Part shown: positions 63,888-64,000 of the stretch, piece by piece
Layout of the letters: each line of letters begins with the position of its first letter
Numbering within the stretch: position 1 is the first letter of the stretch
Origin: Sphingomonas sinipercae
GTDB lineage: Bacteria > Pseudomonadota > Alphaproteobacteria > Sphingomonadales > Sphingomonadaceae
Length of the DNA: 64,000 nucleotides
Reading direction: 5' to 3'
NCBI RefSeq assembly: GCF_011302055.1
Contig: NZ_CP049871.1
Coordinates: 578,501 to 642,500 of the forward strand
Made by a program: the position numbers and the translations under genes
The notes under the pieces: generated by a model
Database searches by the model: none
What the model was told of the DNA's origin: nothing
What the model saw: only the letters and a program-made list of their open reading frames with translations

Positions 63888-64000
63888 CTAGCAGCCGATC
63901 GCGGCGCGATAGGTTTCGAGGATCGCGTCCTGTTCCTGGCGCGTGTGCGATTCCATCTTCCGAAGGCGAACGACCATGCGCATGATCTTGGGATCGTAGC
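63888..64000 (-). CDS. DUF2312/UPF0335 (GapR-like) nucleoid protein, C-terminal part
   Basis: Only the last 37 residues are inside the window: YDPKIMRMVVRLRKMESHTR then QEQDAILETYRAAIGC and a TAG stop (63888-63890). The pattern (F/Y)DxKIMRxVxxLRKMxxxxRxEExAILxxYxxAxG is that of DUF2312, whose Caulobacter member GapR is an AT-rich, overtwisted-DNA-binding chromosome protein. The 5' part lies beyond 64000. Confidence 0.8.
   Translation of the reverse strand, partial: YDPKIMRMVVRLRKMESHTRQEQDAILETYRAAIGC

Overview
The window is a GC-rich chromosomal segment that reads as an alphaproteobacterium of the Sphingomonadaceae (Sphingomonas/Sphingomicrobium-like). The supporting signs are the gene order rpmF-plsX-fabH-ihfA-merR, a class I lysyl-tRNA synthetase, MipZ, an SspB adaptor, a DUF2312/GapR-like protein next to yebC-ruvCAB, DUF2585 and DUF3089 proteins, many lipobox proteins, and dispersed short repeats of the kind common in sphingomonads. 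I see no rRNA, tRNA, CRISPR array, insertion sequence or prophage. Genes are tightly packed, no gene-free stretch exceeds 300 bases, and many neighbours overlap by 4 bp.

Layout. 1-3.0 kb: the end of a galactose (De Ley-Doudoroff) catabolic cluster (SMP-30 lactonase, dgoK, dgoA, Gfo/Idh/MocA dehydrogenase). 3-8 kb: pyrC, ygfZ, a small membrane protein, acnA. 8-16.8 kb: corA, DUF2585, PagL-like lipid A deacylase, fumC, sspB, a HIT protein, an amino-acid permease followed by a clear terminator, adenosine kinase, a lipoprotein, queG. 16.9-21.6 kb: ABC exporter pair, PEP-mutase-family enzyme, exported amidohydrolase. 21.6-34.4 kb: an envelope and signalling region with M49, M1 and DUF885 metallopeptidases, a LytS/LytR-type two-component pair, a PAS-GGDEF-EAL protein, an L,D-transpeptidase, an unusual secreted repeat protein and a small lipoprotein. 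34.4-44.2 kb: lysK, a GFA protein, dinG, the merR-ihfA-fabH-plsX-rpmF operon (minus strand), an MBL hydrolase and an M19 dipeptidase. 44.2-51.2 kb: a dispersed ligase-associated DNA-damage set (PdeM, Lhr-like helicase, MBL exonuclease) without its ligase, interleaved with an RNase-AS-like nuclease and a degenerate M20 protein. 51.2-55.9 kb: YhiN-type flavoprotein, phosphomannomutase, mipZ, panC, a Sel1-like protein. 55.9-64 kb: a long minus-strand run gapR-like - yebC - DUF3147 - ruvC - ruvA - GIY-YIG - GFA - DUF1622 - ruvB - DUF3089 - ybgC - tolB - OmpA-like.

Most notable observations: a GIY-YIG nuclease gene bracketed by perfect 30-bp inverted repeats inside the ruv cluster; a tol locus in which ybgC abuts tolB with no tolQRA and the Pal-like protein has no lipobox; a secreted protein built from IGPKQDDP repeats; an M20 homologue lacking several metal ligands; and a helicase whose only usable start upstream of its conserved N-terminal motif is a CTG overlapping the previous stop codon.
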